A stretch of DNA of 64,000 nt from an uncultured Fluviicola sp. (GCF_902168135.1 NZ_CABHOL010000028.1:1-64000), one strand, 5' to 3'; positions 27,090 to 35,980 are shown, numbered from the stretch's first letter. Numbers and translations are program-made. Notes: generated by a model not told the origin, from the letters alone.

Positions 27090-29057
27090 TTAAATAGTTA
27101 TTGTTAGAGAAATTCCCTTGTTGGTACCTGTTTTTAGTTCCAATCGACCACCGATAATAGCTGTTCTTTCCTGTATGGTTAAAAGGCCCAGTCCTAGTTT
27201 GTTTTGTGAGTCGGTGATGCCGATTCCGTTATCTCTGTATTGAATAATAAGTTCGTCGGTTTTTCGTTCAACACTTACTTTCAGCGCACTTGCACGGGCA
27301 TGTTTAATGGTGTTCGAAATGCATTCCTGGATAATGCGGTAAATCTGCGAGCTTGTTTCCAAATCAACTTCTCTTCCGTCAAGGTCGAAATCAAAATTAC
27401 AGACCATATCAGTTCCGGATTGCGTTTTTTCAATGATGGAGTTTAGAGCGCTTTCCAGTCCGATTTTCTCCAATGCAGTAGGGTGGAGCTGGTGGCTTAG
27501 TAGTCGTGTTTGTTCCAGTATATCACCGATTTCTGCATCCACACCGTCCAGGTTTGTAATTTTGCCCGTGGTAAACAGGTTCAGTTTTGATTTTACCACA
27601 GCCAGACTTTGCCCGATATCGTCATGAAGGTCTTTTGAGATCCTTGAACGCTCTTCGTCAATTTGTTCAATGAGTTTCTGCGAGAAGAGGGATTTTATTT
27701 TTCGGGATTTTCGAACGTGGTAAATATAGATTGCGGCCAAAATAAGTAAGAACAGGGACAGGATTACCAGGAAAGTGAAGCGGTAATTCGCAGATTTCAG
27801 ATCGCTCTGAGTGCGAAGTATCTTGTTGCGTTGTTTGGAGTCAGTAAGTTCGTTCTCAAGTCTTTCTTTGCCATAAATTGTTTGCAGGCGCATCTGTTCA
27901 TTCTCGTTCGATACTTCGCGGATACTATCGGATAAAGCGCTAAACTTCTGTTCCAGTTCATAAGCCAGCTTGTAGTTTCTCTGAGCAGCTGCCAGTTTGG
28001 ATTGCAATGAAATGAGCTCTTTGCGGAAATTAGGATCATCATCCTTGAGCAGATAAAATTGTACGGAGTCAATGCAGCGCTCCACGGTTGCAAAGTCTTT
28101 TTGTTCTACGGAAACCATTCCCCTTACCAGAAAAGAGTTGATAATGAAAAGTGGGTCCCGGTAGGTCTGAACAATTGCAAGTGCCGAATCACTGCTGTTT
28201 GAAGCCTCTGTAAGCTGTTTATTGTCCAGGTAAGAAGAGGAGAGATTGATGTAAGCTGCAATTATTCCTGAAGGGAAGCCAATCTTTTTTGCTTCAACAA
28301 CCGTTTGTTTGTAATGAATTACCGAACCCTTGAAATCCTTTATTTCATGCGTTACCAATCCGAGGTTGTTCAATACGATTAAACGAAGTCTTGGTTGCTC
28401 GGTTTCAGTAGATATGACAAGTGCGCGTTCCAGGTCTTTTTTAGCTTCAACATACTTTTTGGATTTAAGTTTGATCAGGGCCAGGTTATTCAGCAGGTAA
28501 CCTGTAGGAATTTTTTTGTCGTATTTTTCTGACATTCGGAGTCCTTTCAGGTAGTTTTCCGTGGCCTTGTCATACATGAGCCTGGCTTCATACACGATCC
28601 CCAAACCGTTATAGATTTCCAGCTGATTTTCGATGTAATGACCTCTTTGGGCATCGATTAGTAGTTTCTTAAAACCATCTTCAGCTTTCAGTACATCCTG
28701 GTCCATAATGAGAAAGTTGAGCCTGATTTTTGTAGAATTGATCAACTGATAGTCTTTTGTCTTTTCTCCAACAGTAAGGCTTTTGGCATAGTATTTTTTT
28801 GCCTCGCTTATATTGTTGGCGTAATACTTAAAGCTCCCGTAGTATTGGTAAACGTAGCCGATTTCATTTTCCTTGTTAAGTTTTTTGGCCAGTTGGATGC
28901 ATTGTTTTCCGAGAGAGAAAACAGTTGAGCTGTCGTAATAAGTTGCCTGCTTGATTTTCAGTTTTAAATCCTCAAGTCTTTGAATGTCCGTTTTTTGGGC
29001 GTTCAAGGGTTGGAAAACCAACAGTAGTAATAGTACGATCAAAAGTCGTTTTGACAT
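27090..29057 (-). CDS. TPR-containing sensor histidine kinase (HisKA_3 type)
   Basis: A 655-residue kinase with a signal peptide (1-20, ends 'LNAQ'). A periplasmic region of TPR repeats (~30-370) is followed by a coiled segment, one membrane helix at ~425-445 ('FTFLVILSLFLLILAAIYIY'), a HisKA_3 dimerisation helix with the phospho-acceptor His in 'ISKDLHDDIGQSL', and a HATPase_c domain ending with 'GLGLLTIQERTAIIGG'. This architecture is common in Bacteroidota and pairs with LuxR-type regulators such as the adjacent one. The pair lies between ftsQ and ftsA on the opposite strand, so it interrupts the division cluster. Confidence 0.93.
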   Translation of the reverse strand: MSKRLLIVLLLLLVFQPLNAQKTDIQRLEDLKLKIKQATYYDSSTVFSLGKQCIQLAKKLNKENEIGYVYQYYGSFKYYANNISEAKKYYAKSLTVGEKTKDYQLINSTKIRLNFLIMDQDVLKAEDGFKKLLIDAQRGHYIENQLEIYNGLGIVYEARLMYDKATENYLKGLRMSEKYDKKIPTGYLLNNLALIKLKSKKYVEAKKDLERALVISTETEQPRLRLIVLNNLGLVTHEIKDFKGSVIHYKQTVVEAKKIGFPSGIIAAYINLSSSYLDNKQLTEASNSSDSALAIVQTYRDPLFIINSFLVRGMVSVEQKDFATVERCIDSVQFYLLKDDDPNFRKELISLQSKLAAAQRNYKLAYELEQKFSALSDSIREVSNENEQMRLQTIYGKERLENELTDSKQRNKILRTQSDLKSANYRFTFLVILSLFLLILAAIYIYHVRKSRKIKSLFSQKLIEQIDEERSRISKDLHDDIGQSLAVVKSKLNLFTTGKITNLDGVDAEIGDILEQTRLLSHQLHPTALEKIGLESALNSIIEKTQSGTDMVCNFDFDLDGREVDLETSSQIYRIIQECISNTIKHARASALKVSVERKTDELIIQYRDNGIGITDSQNKLGLGLLTIQERTAIIGGRLELKTGTNKGISLTITI

Positions 29058-29438
29058 GGTAATAATTGGTTTCGTGCGTAGTCTTTAAAGTTAAATAAAT
29101 TTTTTGTTTCCGGAATGTGAAGACGCTGATAATTAATAGTGTAGTTGAAAGGTCCTGATTTTACTGGGATACAGGCGTGTTTTAGGCCTAAAAACAGGCG
29201 TGCCTTTATTAACAATACTTGTTTAATAAGTATTCTAAATTCACGAAAAACACGGCAAAATAAAATTTAAGTTTGTATATACCGTATTATGGGTCAGGAC
29301 TAAAGCATCGATATGTATTGGTTTTTACCCGATAAAAGCACTAATTAATTGGATAAACTATTTAGCTAGTGATAGTTCGGTTTGATTTGACCTCTTGTTA
29401 ATAACCGGAGAAATAAGTTGAAAGAAAAAGAAGAGTTT
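29058..29438. other. Divergent intergenic region between the kinase gene and ftsA
   Basis: This gap of about 380 bp must hold the promoter of the kinase operon (leftward) and a promoter for ftsA/ftsZ (rightward). It contains a palindrome flanked by direct repeats (29171-29202). I found no exact TAnnTTTG box on either strand and no gene. Confidence 0.6.
29171..29202. promoter_or_regulatory. Palindrome flanked by 9-bp direct repeats, candidate operator
   Basis: A perfect 14-bp palindrome (TTTTAGGCCTAAAA, 29180-29193) is flanked on both sides by the same 9-mer ACAGGCGTG (29171-29179 and 29194-29202). Such an arrangement suggests a protein-binding site; it lies ~115 bp upstream of the kinase start and ~240 bp upstream of ftsA. 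Confidence 0.5.
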
Positions 29439-30725
29439 ATGTCAGCGGGAAAAAAGATTGTAGTTGGATTGGATATTGGAACAACTAAAATTGCATGTTT
29501 GGTTGGTACGAAAAATGATCATGGGAAAATTGAGATTATTTCCATGGGTAAAAGCGAGTCTTTGGGCGTTGCCAGAGGGATCGTGTCCAATATTGAGAAA
29601 ACAGTTCAGTCCATCAAGTCTGCTGTAGAAGAAGCTCAAAACCGTGTAGATGCAGACCTGATCATTCGTGTAGTGAATGTGGGAATTGCCGGACAGCACA
29701 TCAAAAGCTTACAGCACCGCGGAATTTATACGCGAAATAATCCGGACACGGAGATTTCTCAGAAGGATATCAACGCTTTGATCGATGACATGTATAAGCT
29801 GGTAATGCCTCCGGGAGAAGAAATTATCCACGTGCTGCCACAGGAATACATTGTCGACAATGAGCAGGGAATTATTGATCCGATCGGGATGATGGGGGTT
29901 CGCCTGGAAGCGAATTTCCACATTATTACAGGTCAGATCAATGCTGCAAAGAATATTAAAGTTTGTGTGGATAAAGCGGGGCTTCAGGTGAAAGATATCA
30001 TCCTGGAACCAATTGCTTCTGCAGATGCTGTTTTAAATGATGAAGAAAAAGAAGCCGGGGTTGTTTTGGTGGATATCGGTGGTGGTACAACCGACGTGGC
30101 AATTTTCCACGAAGGTGTGATCCGTCATACAGCGGTAATTCCTTTCGGCGGAAACGTGATTACGGATGATATCAAGGAGGGTTGCACGATTTTGCGCCGA
30201 CATGCGGAAGCGTTGAAAGTAAAATTCGGTTCTGCTCTGGCATCCGAAAGCCTGGAAACGGAAGTTGTTTGTATTCCGGGATTGCGCGGTAGAGATCCGA
30301 AAGAGATTACACTGCGTAACCTGGCAAGCATCATACAGGCACGTATGGAAGAGATCATTGAACACGTTCATTACGAAATCGTGAATTCCGGGTACGAGAA
30401 GAAAATGATTGCAGGTATTGTTGTAACAGGCGGTGGATCTCAGTTGAAACACATCACGCAGTTGTTCGAATACATGACAGGAATGACAACACGTATCGGT
30501 CTTCCGACAGAGCATTTGGCGTCAACAAATACCATCGAAGCGATTACTTCTCCGATGTACGCAACAGGTATTGGGCTGGTAATGAAAGGTTTTGAGAATG
30601 ATACGCCTCAGAAACAAGTAGAAGCCGTAACCGGACAGGTAAAAACGCATTCTACGAAAACAAGAGGAAGTTTCTTCGATACTTTGTTAACAAAGAGTAA
30701 AAATTTCTTCGCGGAAGAGGAGTAA
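29439..30725 (+). CDS. ftsA: FtsA, actin-like membrane tether of the Z-ring
   Basis: An actin-fold ATPase that binds the FtsZ tail and anchors it to the membrane. It has 'VVGLDIGTTKIACLVG' (phosphate 1), 'GVVLVDIGGGTTDVAIF' (phosphate 2), 'IVVTGGGSQL' (adenosine) and a C-terminal amphipathic end ('FFDTLLTKSKNFFAEEE'). The ORF track begins at a TTG (29418); the ATG at 29439 gives 428 residues and the usual short N-terminus, and I prefer it, although a GGAG stands 7 nt before the TTG. Confidence 0.93.
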   Translation: MSAGKKIVVGLDIGTTKIACLVGTKNDHGKIEIISMGKSESLGVARGIVSNIEKTVQSIKSAVEEAQNRVDADLIIRVVNVGIAGQHIKSLQHRGIYTRNNPDTEISQKDINALIDDMYKLVMPPGEEIIHVLPQEYIVDNEQGIIDPIGMMGVRLEANFHIITGQINAAKNIKVCVDKAGLQVKDIILEPIASADAVLNDEEKEAGVVLVDIGGGTTDVAIFHEGVIRHTAVIPFGGNVITDDIKEGCTILRRHAEALKVKFGSALASESLETEVVCIPGLRGRDPKEITLRNLASIIQARMEEIIEHVHYEIVNSGYEKKMIAGIVVTGGGSQLKHITQLFEYMTGMTTRIGLPTEHLASTNTIEAITSPMYATGIGLVMKGFENDTPQKQVEAVTGQVKTHSTKTRGSFFDTLLTKSKNFFAEEE

Positions 30726-30733
30726 TATTAAAT

Positions 30734-30763
30734 TAGCCGGAACGGATTTTTTAGTTCCGGTTA
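30734..30763 (+). repeat. Hairpin between ftsA and ftsZ
   Basis: CCGGAAC (30737-30743) pairs with GTTCCGG (30754-30760) around a T-rich 10-nt loop, with further pairing outward through one G-T wobble. No T-tract follows, so it is more likely an RNA stability or processing element, or a partial attenuator, than a full terminator. Confidence 0.4.
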
Positions 30764-30802
30764 GGAAAAGACAACAATAACAACAACAATAAAAAGAAGC
30801 AT

Positions 30803-32341
30803 ATGGAATTCGATTTGCCAAAAGGAACAACTTCAATTATCAAGGTGATTGGTGTTGGTGGTGGTGGAAGTAATGCTGTAAACCACATGTTCGATCAGGA
30901 AATCAAAGGTGTTGATTTCATCGTTTGTAATACAGACCGTCAGGCTTTGGATATTTCTCCGGTGCCTTATAAAATTCAGTTGGGGCCTAGCCTTACTGAA
31001 GGACGGGGTGCGGGGGCAATTCCTGAAATTGGCAGAAATGCTGCGGTTGAGAATATTGATGATATTCGCACATTGCTTTCAAGCGGTACCAAAATGGTTT
31101 TCGTTACTGCCGGAATGGGTGGTGGAACCGGAACAGGTGCTGCGCCGGTAATTGCGCAGGTTGCTAAAGAATTAAATATATTGACTGTCGGTATCGTAAC
31201 GGTTCCTTTCGCTTTTGAAGGACGCCGCCGCCGTCAGCAGGCTGAAGAAGGATTGGACGTAATGCGTCAGTGTGTAGATACTTTATTAGTAATCAACAAC
31301 GAGCGTTTGCGTGAAGTAGGTGGAAATATGTCATTGGCCCAGGCATTTGCTATGGCTGATAATGTATTGGCAACTGCTGCAAAAGGAATTGCGGATGTGA
31401 TCACAACAACAGGTGCTATCAACGTGGATTTCAACGACGTGAATACGGTTATGCGTGATTCGGGTGTTGCGATCATGGGATCATCTGTTGCTGAAGGTGA
31501 AGGCCGTGCTATCACTGCTGTTCAGGAAGCTTTGAACTCTCCGTTGTTGAATGATAATAACATTGAAGGAGCGAAATACATCTTGTTGAACATCACTTAC
31601 GGTGATATCGAAGTAACGATGGATGAGATCGGTGAGATCACGGATTACATTCAGGATGAAGCAGGATCTACTGCAGACGTTATTTGGGGGCATGGTTACG
31701 ATCCTAGCTTAGGAAATAAATTGAGCGTTACTTTGGTTGCAACCGGGTTTAATTCTACTCCGTTCACGGGCTTTGAAAAAGCTCCGGAAAAAACAGTTTC
31801 TGTTTTGGAAGACGAACCGAAAAACGAGATCAAAACTCCTTTGACATCTCCGACGCACCAGGTTGTACCTGAGAAAAAGGAAGAAGAGCCTTTTTTGAAG
31901 TCAGAACCGAAAGCAGAAGAGACCAAAACAACTAATTCCGGTACTATCGAGTTTGATTGGGAAGTGAAATCAGAGGCAAAACCAATGGTTACACCGATGT
32001 CAACTCCTTCTGTTGAAGAGAAAGAAGAGCCGAAACGTTACTTCCTGGAAGATGAAGCAGAAGCCAAAGTAGAATTGGAAAATGTAGTACAGAAAGCTCC
32101 TGTAAGCGCAGAAGAATTGCAACGTCGCAATTTGGAGCGTATGGAACGCATCAAGAACTACAACAACAAGTTGAAGAAAGCGGAAGGGTTGAAAGAATTG
32201 GAAGATGAGCCTGCATTTGTTAGAAGAAACATTCATTTGGACCAGGTCGTGAAAAGCGAAGAGTCCAACGTGAGCCGTTTCGGTCTTTCAGATGACGGAA
32301 TTAAGACCAATAACTCATTCTTACACGATAACGTAGATTAA
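30803..32341 (+). CDS. ftsZ: FtsZ, tubulin-like division GTPase
   Basis: A 512-residue FtsZ that polymerises into the Z-ring. The GTP-binding loops 'GVGGGGSNAVNHM', 'NTDRQAL' and the tubulin signature 'GMGGGTGTGAAPV' lie in the first ~320 residues. A long Glu/Lys/Pro-rich linker (~320-440) follows, then a C-terminal tail ending 'NNSFLHDNVD', typical of Bacteroidota FtsZ in my recollection. It lies 77 nt after ftsA across a hairpin. Confidence 0.97.
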   Translation: MEFDLPKGTTSIIKVIGVGGGGSNAVNHMFDQEIKGVDFIVCNTDRQALDISPVPYKIQLGPSLTEGRGAGAIPEIGRNAAVENIDDIRTLLSSGTKMVFVTAGMGGGTGTGAAPVIAQVAKELNILTVGIVTVPFAFEGRRRRQQAEEGLDVMRQCVDTLLVINNERLREVGGNMSLAQAFAMADNVLATAAKGIADVITTTGAINVDFNDVNTVMRDSGVAIMGSSVAEGEGRAITAVQEALNSPLLNDNNIEGAKYILLNITYGDIEVTMDEIGEITDYIQDEAGSTADVIWGHGYDPSLGNKLSVTLVATGFNSTPFTGFEKAPEKTVSVLEDEPKNEIKTPLTSPTHQVVPEKKEEEPFLKSEPKAEETKTTNSGTIEFDWEVKSEAKPMVTPMSTPSVEEKEEPKRYFLEDEAEAKVELENVVQKAPVSAEELQRRNLERMERIKNYNNKLKKAEGLKELEDEPAFVRRNIHLDQVVKSEESNVSRFGLSDDGIKTNNSFLHDNVD

Positions 32342-32345
32342 TTAG

Positions 32346-32410
32346 ACTTATAGACTAAAGACGCAAGACTAAAAGACAGATTTGTCTGTAGTCTTTTGTC
32401 TTCAGTCTTA
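32346..32410. repeat. GAC/GTC-rich imperfect hairpin downstream of ftsZ
   Basis: ACAGA/TCTGT form the top stem around TTTG, and AAAAG/CTTTT continue it after a 3-nt bulge. The outer parts consist of repeated AGACT...AGTCT words. The end, GTCTTCAGTCT, recurs at 50646, so this is one member of a dispersed family. It may also end the ftsZ transcript. Confidence 0.45.
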
Positions 32411-32421
32411 AATCTCATAAA

Positions 32422-32874
32422 ATGGACTTTACAGAAAAAATAAATCAGGATATAAAGAATGCAATGCTTGCCAAGGAAAAAGAACGCCTGGCAGTTTTGC
32501 GTGATATTAAAAGTAAACTATTACTGGAAGCAACCTCGGGAGGTTCCGGCGAATTGACAGAAGAAGTGGCGAACAAGATTGTTTTGAAACTTCACAAGCA
32601 GCGCATGGAAACTTACCAGATTTATGTGGACCAGGGAAGAAACGATTTGGCAGAAGAAGAATTGTTTCAGGCTAAAGTGTTGGAAGATTATTTACCAAAA
32701 ATGATGTCCGACGATGAAGTGCGCCAGGTAATTGCAGCTAAAATTGCTGAAATTGGTGCAAGCGGACCCCAGGACATGGGGAAAGTGATGGGGCCGGTAA
32801 ACGGGCAGTTGGCTGGAAAAGCCGACGGCAAGCGTGTTTCCGAACTCGTTAAAGAAGCTTTGGCGAATTTGTAG
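32422..32874 (+). CDS. GatB/YqeY domain protein
   Basis: A 150-residue stand-alone GatB/YqeY domain. 'AVLRDIKSKLL', 'KIVLKLHKQRMETYQIYVDQGR' (quoted in part), 'EDYLPKMMSDDEV' and 'GPQDMGKVMGPV' are typical. The domain resembles the tRNA-binding tail of the GatB amidotransferase subunit, but the role of free YqeY proteins is not established. It follows ftsZ after ~80 nt. Confidence 0.9.
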   Translation: MDFTEKINQDIKNAMLAKEKERLAVLRDIKSKLLLEATSGGSGELTEEVANKIVLKLHKQRMETYQIYVDQGRNDLAEEELFQAKVLEDYLPKMMSDDEVRQVIAAKIAEIGASGPQDMGKVMGPVNGQLAGKADGKRVSELVKEALANL

Positions 32875-32922
32875 TGTATTGTTAAACAAGAGTTTCCTTA
32901 GACTCTGTTTTTATTGTTGGAG

Positions 32923-32953
32923 AATCCTCCTGGCCATAGCCGGGAGGATTTTT
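32923..32953. terminator. Intrinsic terminator between convergent yqeY and tetR genes
   Basis: AATCCTCCTGGC pairs with GCCGGGAGGATT (12 bp with one T-G wobble) around a CATA loop and is followed by a short T run. It lies between two convergent genes and probably serves both strands. Confidence 0.7.
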
Positions 32954-32956
32954 GAT

Positions 32957-33568
32957 TTATAGTCTTTTTAACAAGAATTCCCTTTGTGCTTCTTTGGTGA
33001 AATACGGAAAGAACATTTCTACCAATAAATTGTGATACTTGTCTACAGTCGTTTCTACAGGTTCATTATACACTTCCGCGGATGCAATCCAGAAATCGCT
33101 GAAAACCCGGATGCGTTCATTTAACCCATGATATTCTGTTTCAAAAGCCGGTGCCCGCATGATTCCGGCTTTAATGGCTAAATCAAACGAATACAAATAA
33201 GTGGTTCTTCGTACTTCTTCCAATTCTTTGAAATGCTCGTGGATCTTCGGGTTTTCACGCATGACCTGGTTAAAATCGATCATCAGAAAGCGATACCTGA
33301 AGAGTGCCTCCATTCCGGCGCGTGTGGAATCCAGGACAAACTGGAAGTTGATCTCTTCCGTATCGAGCTTCCCTTTTTCCGTGTTAAAGACTTCCATCAG
33401 CTGGAAAAAAAGCGCTTCAATGATGTCTTCCCGATGCTTGAAATGATAATTCAGGTTTCCCTGACTGATGAACATTTCCGCTGCAATCCTGCGAAGCGTA
33501 ACATTTGGAACCCCATACTGATTGAATAAGTTCAAGGCTGTGTGTAATATTTTATCTCTCGTCTTCAT
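32957..33568 (-). CDS. TetR/AcrR-family regulator
   Basis: A 203-residue regulator. The N-terminal helix-turn-helix is clear: 'ILHTALNLFNQYGVPNVTLRRIA' in outline, then 'ISQGNLNYHFKHREDIIEALF'. The C-terminal ligand domain has no recognised ligand. It is divergent from a predicted methyltransferase gene, with two near-identical 20-bp repeats over the shared promoter (33572-33620), so autoregulation and control of that gene are likely. Confidence 0.9.
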   Translation of the reverse strand: MKTRDKILHTALNLFNQYGVPNVTLRRIAAEMFISQGNLNYHFKHREDIIEALFFQLMEVFNTEKGKLDTEEINFQFVLDSTRAGMEALFRYRFLMIDFNQVMRENPKIHEHFKELEEVRRTTYLYSFDLAIKAGIMRAPAFETEYHGLNERIRVFSDFWIASAEVYNEPVETTVDKYHNLLVEMFFPYFTKEAQREFLLKRL

Positions 33569-33571
33569 TTA

Positions 33572-33620
33572 TTTTAGTAATCTTGACCTAATTCAAATAG
33601 TTTTAGTACTTTTGACCTAA
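33572..33620. promoter_or_regulatory. Two 20-bp direct repeats, candidate TetR operators
   Basis: TTTTAGTAATCTTGACCTAA (33572-33591) and TTTTAGTACTTTTGACCTAA (33601-33620) match at 18 of 20 bases with a 29-bp period. Each has a weak dyad (TTAG...CTAA). They cover the rightward promoter between the divergent tetR and methyltransferase genes. Confidence 0.6.
33583..33614 (+). promoter_or_regulatory. Bacteroidota-type promoter of the methyltransferase gene
   Basis: TTG at 33583-33585 and TACTTTTG at 33607-33614 (exact TAnnTTTG) are 21 bp apart. The ATG follows 28 nt after the -7 box. Both elements fall inside the repeated operator units, so regulator binding would block the polymerase. Confidence 0.55.
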
Positions 33621-33642
33621 AGTTACAAAAAATATCTTTGTT

Positions 33643-34413
33643 ATGAAACGAAAACAACTATTCGAATTTGAAGATCAATCCTGGTTTCCTGGTTTTTTAA
33701 GAAACTACCTGACGGATTTTCTTCAGTTTATCTCCAATCAATTTGACATTTACAAGAATATTACGCCGCTTCTATCCGAATTAGTAAAAAAAGATGGCAA
33801 CAATACGATTGTGGATTTAGCATCCGGCGGCGGAGGCGGTTTGTATCGTTTGTCAAATCGGTTAAAGGAAGAACATCCGGATTTGAAAATCATTCTCACA
33901 GATTATTATCCGAACCTGAAAGCTTTTGAATATGTTCGCAAACAATCAGCAAATTTCGGGTATGAAAAAGAGTCTGTTGATGCACGTAAAGTTCCTTCTC
34001 ACTTAAAAGGAGTGCGAACGCAATTTTTATCCCTGCATCATTTCCGGGAAGAAGATGCGGTTCAGATCTTGCAAAATGCAGTAGACAGTAAAAGTCCGAT
34101 AGCTCTGTTCGAATCCCAGGAACGAAATGTAAAAAGCGTACTTGCCATGTTGTTTTCACCGATCAATGTACTATTAATGACACCGTTTATAAAACCTTTT
34201 TCTCTCGGTCGTATAGTTTTTACTTATATCATTCCGCTTGTGCCGCTTTTCGTAATGCTCGACGGAGTTCTTTCTGCGTTAAGAACATACACCATTCCTG
34301 AAATGAACGAATTAATTTCCCGCGTGGAGGGCCATGAGCATTTTGAGTGGAAGACAGGAAAGCAGAAATCCAGTCCGGTTGGAATCTTATACTTGATAGG
34401 AACCCCGAAATAG
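33643..34413 (+). CDS. Predicted class I SAM-dependent methyltransferase with membrane-prone C-terminal part
   Basis: A 256-residue protein. Residues ~60-160 look like a class I methyltransferase: 'NTIVDLASGGGGGLYRL' is the glycine-rich SAM loop and 'IILTDYYPNLKAF' the acidic second strand. The segment ~165-215 is strongly hydrophobic ('LAMLFSPINVLLMTPF', 'IVFTYIIPLVPLFVML') and could sit in or on the membrane. The substrate is unknown. It is controlled with the divergent TetR gene. Homologues may be annotated only as hypothetical. Confidence 0.65.
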   Translation: MKRKQLFEFEDQSWFPGFLRNYLTDFLQFISNQFDIYKNITPLLSELVKKDGNNTIVDLASGGGGGLYRLSNRLKEEHPDLKIILTDYYPNLKAFEYVRKQSANFGYEKESVDARKVPSHLKGVRTQFLSLHHFREEDAVQILQNAVDSKSPIALFESQERNVKSVLAMLFSPINVLLMTPFIKPFSLGRIVFTYIIPLVPLFVMLDGVLSALRTYTIPEMNELISRVEGHEHFEWKTGKQKSSPVGILYLIGTPK

Positions 34414-34427
34414 AATAAAAAAACGAT

Positions 34428-34474
34428 CAATTATAAATTATCAGGTTTGTCTATGACTTGATAATTTATAATTG
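34428..34474. repeat. Perfect 16-bp AT-rich inverted repeat
   Basis: CAATTATAAATTATCA (34428-34443) and TGATAATTTATAATTG (34459-34474) are exact reverse complements separated by 15 nt. It lies just after the methyltransferase stop. It shares the AATTATCA/TGATAATT words with elements at 48623 and 49686. It may end transcription, although no long T-tract follows directly. Confidence 0.7.
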
Positions 34475-34510
34475 TGTAATTGATAATTTTTAATTCACAA
34501 ACCTATACCT

Positions 34511-34518
34511 TATCTTTG
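34511..34518 (+). promoter_or_regulatory. ahcY: -7 box of the ahcY promoter
   Basis: TATCTTTG matches TAnnTTTG exactly and lies 30 nt before the ATG. No TTG is found at the ideal -33 distance. Confidence 0.5.
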
Positions 34519-34548
34519 CATACTTAAAATAAGAGCAAACAATCATTT

Positions 34549-35862
34549 ATGAGCAATACAACTGAAAAATTAGCTTACAAAGTAAAAGACATTTCACTTG
34601 CTGAGTGGGGTCGTAAAGAGATCGTTTTAGCAGAAGCTGAAATGCCGGGATTAATGTCTTTACGCGCTGAATATGGTGCAAAAAAACCGTTGAAAGGTGC
34701 ACGTATCGCAGGATGTCTTCACATGACAATTCAAACAGCTGTTTTAATTGAAACTTTGGTCGAATTGGGAGCGGAAGTTACCTGGTCTTCTTGTAACATC
34801 TTCTCAACACAAGATCACGCTGCTGCTGCAATTGCTGCTGCAGGAATTCCTGTTTTTGCATGGAAAGGTATGAATGAAGAGGAATTTGACTGGTGTATCG
34901 AGCAAACATTATTCGCATTCGAAGGTGGAAAGCCGTTGAATATGATTTTGGATGACGGAGGTGACCTTACAAATATGGTTTTCGATCGTTTCCCTGAATT
35001 GACTGCAGATATCCGCGGATTGTCTGAAGAGACTACAACAGGTGTTCACCGTTTGTATGAGCGTAAGAAAAATGGAACATTGGTTATGCCTGCAATCAAC
35101 GTAAATGATTCGGTAACAAAATCAAAGTTCGACAACAAATACGGATGTAAAGAATCATTGGTTGATTCAATTCGTCGTGCAACAGATGTTATGATGGCAG
35201 GTAAAGTTGCTGTAGTTTGTGGTTACGGGGACGTTGGTAAAGGTTCTGCTGCTTCTTTACGTGGTGCGGGAGCTCGTGTTATCGTTACTGAAATCGATCC
35301 GATCTGTGCTTTGCAGGCTGCAATGGACGGATTTGAGGTGAAAAAATTGGATAGCGTAGTTCACAATGTAGATATCGTTGTGACAACTACAGGAAATAAA
35401 GACATCGTAATGGGTCGTCATTTCGAGAAAATGAAAGATAAAACGATCGTTTGTAACATCGGTCACTTCGATAACGAAATCGATATGGCATGGTTGAATA
35501 CAAACTACGGTTCTACAAAATCTACAGTAAAGCCGCAGGTTGATATTTACAATGTTAAAGGAAACGATATCATTATCCTTGCAGAGGGACGTTTGGTGAA
35601 TTTGGGTTGTGCTACAGGTCACCCTTCATTTGTAATGTCTAATTCATTCACGAACCAAACATTGGCTCAATTGGAATTGTGGGAAAACTCTGCAAACTAT
35701 GAGAACGATGTATACGTGTTACCAAAACATTTGGATGAAAAAGTAGCTCGTTTGCATTTGGCTAAAATTGGTGTTGAATTGGAAACATTGACGCAAGATC
35801 AGGCGGATTATATCGGAGTAACGGTAGAAGGTCCGTTCAAATCGGATGCTTACAGATACTAA
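34549..35862 (+). CDS. ahcY: Adenosylhomocysteinase (SAH hydrolase)
   Basis: A 437-residue NAD-dependent enzyme that reversibly splits S-adenosylhomocysteine into homocysteine and adenosine, clearing the inhibitor made by methyltransferases. '[12 protein letters not shown]'-type N-terminal substrate residues (here '[13 protein letters not shown]'), '[17 protein letters not shown]', the NAD loop '[13 protein letters not shown]' and the C-terminal 'SDAYRY' are all present. It is a single-gene unit with its own -7 box and a strong terminator. Confidence 0.97.
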   Translation: MSNTTEKLAYKVKDISLAEWGRKEIVLAEAEMPGLMSLRAEYGAKKPLKGARIAGCLHMTIQTAVLIETLVELGAEVTWSSCNIFSTQDHAAAAIAAAGIPVFAWKGMNEEEFDWCIEQTLFAFEGGKPLNMILDDGGDLTNMVFDRFPELTADIRGLSEETTTGVHRLYERKKNGTLVMPAINVNDSVTKSKFDNKYGCKESLVDSIRRATDVMMAGKVAVVCGYGDVGKGSAASLRGAGARVIVTEIDPICALQAAMDGFEVKKLDSVVHNVDIVVTTTGNKDIVMGRHFEKMKDKTIVCNIGHFDNEIDMAWLNTNYGSTKSTVKPQVDIYNVKGNDIIILAEGRLVNLGCATGHPSFVMSNSFTNQTLAQLELWENSANYENDVYVLPKHLDEKVARLHLAKIGVELETLTQDQADYIGVTVEGPFKSDAYRY

Positions 35863-35905
35863 GAAAAGCTTACATTGAATGTAGTCGAAATGTAAATTAT
35901 ATTGG

Positions 35906-35936
35906 AAAGGAATCTCGAAAGGGATTCCTTTTTTTT
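35906..35936 (+). terminator. Intrinsic terminator of ahcY
   Basis: AAAGGAATCTC pairs with GGGATTCCTTT around a GAAA tetraloop, followed by eight T. This is a textbook rho-independent terminator 44 bp after the ahcY stop. Confidence 0.88.
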
Positions 35937-35947
35937 ATCCTCCTCCC

Positions 35948-35980
35948 GCGCGTCAAGGGGATTAATCCTCTTGAACGCGC
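35948..35980. repeat. Long GC-capped palindrome
   Basis: GCGCG-T-CAAG and CTTG-AA-CGCGC arms (one bulged base) enclose the perfect palindrome GGATTAATCC, with one mismatched pair between. It lies between the ahcY terminator and the promoter of the glycosyltransferase gene. An operator or a REP-like element is possible. Confidence 0.5.
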
